Positions 63,217 through 64,000 of a stretch of 64,000 nucleotides of DNA are shown here, piece by piece; within the stretch, counting starts at the first letter, position 1; the number at the start of each line of letters is the position of its first letter. Location: the NCBI GenBank assembly GCA_029861535.1, contig JAOTZC010000005.1:48530-112529 (forward strand), written 5' to 3'. The DNA comes from Gammaproteobacteria bacterium. Its GTDB lineage: Bacteria; Pseudomonadota; Gammaproteobacteria; Steroidobacterales; Woeseiaceae. Under the pieces are notes generated by a model that saw only the letters and a program-made list of their open reading frames with translations, did no database searches and had not been told where the DNA came from. Both the position numbers and the translations under genes were made by a program.

Positions 63217-63597
63217 ATGAATCTTCGAACCAAAGTGCTTGCCGCTCTATGGGCGGCATTGGTCGGGCTGACTGCTTGGCATGCAACGGCTCCCAACCCG
63301 TACCTCGAAGGTATCCTCGATCCCGCCGTCGCCGAACAATATCCGTGGGAGTACCCACTGCTCACCGCTGTAGTCGGTGGCGTGCTAATCCTGCTCCTAC
63401 GGCCTTGGCGTGCGACTCATTCATTCTTCGGGGCAATGATAGGATTTGCTCTCTGTTTCGTCTTCAGCATCTCCGCATTCGTTAGCCTTATGCACGCGCC
63501 TCCAGTACACACAACAGTCGCCCTTTCGTTCTTTTTTCTCTCTCTGGCACTTTTGTTTTACACAGGTTTTGCGTTCGCAGGATGGCGCGCAGGCTGA
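63217..63597 (+). CDS. Cassette 11: four-helix membrane protein
   Basis: A 126-residue protein with hydrophobic segments at about residues 7-20, 47-61, 69-91 and 100-122. The first loop holds ATAPNPYLEGILDPAVAEQYPWEYP. The segment order with short loops suggests an integral membrane protein; no family recognised. The ATG lies only three bases after the attC 10 right end, so the leader of its mRNA comes from the preceding attC. Confidence 0.66.
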   Translation: MNLRTKVLAALWAALVGLTAWHATAPNPYLEGILDPAVAEQYPWEYPLLTAVVGGVLILLLRPWRATHSFFGAMIGFALCFVFSISAFVSLMHAPPVHTTVALSFFFLSLALLFYTGFAFAGWRAG

Positions 63598-63615
63598 ATC
63601 AGTGATCCAAGCGCC

Positions 63616-63660
63616 AACTAACAATGCGCTGCACTTGTACCTCTAGCTGAGACGTTAGGT
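63616..63660 (+). repeat. attC 11 (45 bases), shortened
   Basis: R'' AACTAAC at 63616 and right end GTTAGGT at 63654 are both intact. Only CTGCACTTG and TAGCTGAG remain between them, so about 58 bases of the stem-loop are deleted. Cut between 63654 and 63655. Confidence 0.88.
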
Positions 63661-63669
63661 GGCACTAAT

Positions 63670-64000
63670 ATGGCGACGCAAAACGTAATTCTGATTGTCG
63701 CCCTCCTCTCATTGCTGGCGTGCCAGCGTCAAGATACCAATGAGACGCAACAGCCCAATTTGGAGAAGTCTCCGGTGGTTAAATCGCCCCCCGCGCCGGT
63801 CGTCACCGATCAAATGATAGAGGCTGAACGCGAAGCACAACAAGCGATTGATGATGCCGAAAACGAACTCGGATACTTCTACCGGGAACGACTCGGTCGA
63901 CTGGACCTACGTCCAGGTGAATGGGTCGAGGAAAATGGCTCGAAAATTTGCATAGGCTTTCTAACCCGGTTCGAGGATGAAGATTTCTGTGCTGCTGAAA
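63670..64000 (+). CDS. Cassette 12: predicted lipoprotein (3' end outside the window)
   Basis: The visible 110 codons encode a lipoprotein signal MATQNVILIVALLSLLACQ (lipobox LLAC). A proline-rich linker follows (KSPPAPVV), then a glutamate-rich helix (IEAEREAQQAIDDAENEL) and GSKICIGFLTRFEDEDFC. No domain is recognised. ATG at 63670 lies ten bases after the attC 11 AGG. It is the sixth cassette in the array with an export signal. Confidence 0.72.
   Translation, partial: MATQNVILIVALLSLLACQRQDTNETQQPNLEKSPVVKSPPAPVVTDQMIEAEREAQQAIDDAENELGYFYRERLGRLDLRPGEWVEENGSKICIGFLTRFEDEDFCAAE

Larger units (their letters stand above)
58251..64000 (+). mobile_element. Integron gene-cassette array (11 attC sites, 12 cassettes, continues past the window)
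   Basis: Eleven attC recombination sites (R'' CCTAAC-type, right end GTTAGGC/GTTAGGT-type) separate single-gene cassettes of about 375-630 bases, all read left to right. The attC sequences share the ends CTAACAATGCGCTGCAC and GTTAGCTTAGACGTTAG, so they are one family as in chromosomal integrons. There is no intI or typical attI in the window. Where visible, this is an attC cluster without integrase (CALIN); an integrase could still exist elsewhere. Cassette limits: 58251-58819, 58820-59286, 59287-59878, 59879-60273, 60274-60905, 60906-61344, 61345-61950, 61951-62429, 62430-62804, 62805-63207, 63208-63654, and 63655 to the right edge. Confidence 0.95.

Overview
The window is a stretch of bacterial chromosome, most likely from a gammaproteobacterium. 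The core gene order (tRNA-Gln, prs, rplY, pth, ychF, then lolB and hemA-prfA), the phenylacetate genes, the classical glycogen operon and the reverse transsulfuration pair fit that class. The species cannot be named from sequence alone.

1-12.8 kb is an aromatic amino acid and phenylacetate catabolism block. paaC (cut by the window edge), paaB, paaA, paaI and paaX run on the minus strand and paaZ diverges from paaX. A shared TGATACA-type motif sits in front of paaA and in the paaX/paaZ gap. Next come a MAPEG membrane protein, an Lrp-type regulator, and an overlapping plus-strand operon of a fused indolepyruvate/phenylpyruvate ferredoxin oxidoreductase, an MBL hydrolase and a gamma-glutamyltransferase lipoprotein.

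12.8-18.2 kb holds envelope and stress genes: a secreted protein built from 11-residue repeats, a DUF502 membrane protein, a DUF1508 protein, dodecin, an OmpA protein with calcium-binding type repeats, a universal stress protein and an MBL-fold lipoprotein. 18.2-32.5 kb is sugar uptake and glycogen metabolism: a sodium/solute symporter, glucokinase, and malQ-glgC-glgA-glgB-glgP-glgX in one tight operon. glgA lacks an in-frame conventional start and needs a frameshift or a rare start codon.

32.7-43.3 kb is mostly housekeeping: an HPPD-like dioxygenase with a divergent Lrp regulator, tRNA-Met beside a duplicated tRNA-3'-end/hairpin unit, ychF, pth, rplY, prs, tRNA-Gln, lolB, a TPR protein, hemA and prfA. 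The ispE gene often found between lolB and prs is absent. 43.3-55.0 kb is accessory DNA separating prfA from prmC. It carries a TolB-like/TPR protein, GFA, cupin and GST proteins, two unknown tandem paralogues, a membrane-fused spermidine synthase-like protein, and cystathionine gamma-lyase with cystathionine beta-synthase. prmC, ppiB, a MoeB/ThiF protein and a membrane-anchored EEP phosphatase follow.

58.25 kb to the right edge is the most unusual part: an integron gene-cassette array. Eleven attC sites separate twelve small plus-strand cassettes, and no integrase is visible. The cassettes encode mostly exported or membrane proteins, plus a miniature EF-Ts-like protein, a gamma-glutamylcyclotransferase-like protein and a 2OG-Fe(II) oxygenase-like protein. 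The array continues past the window.
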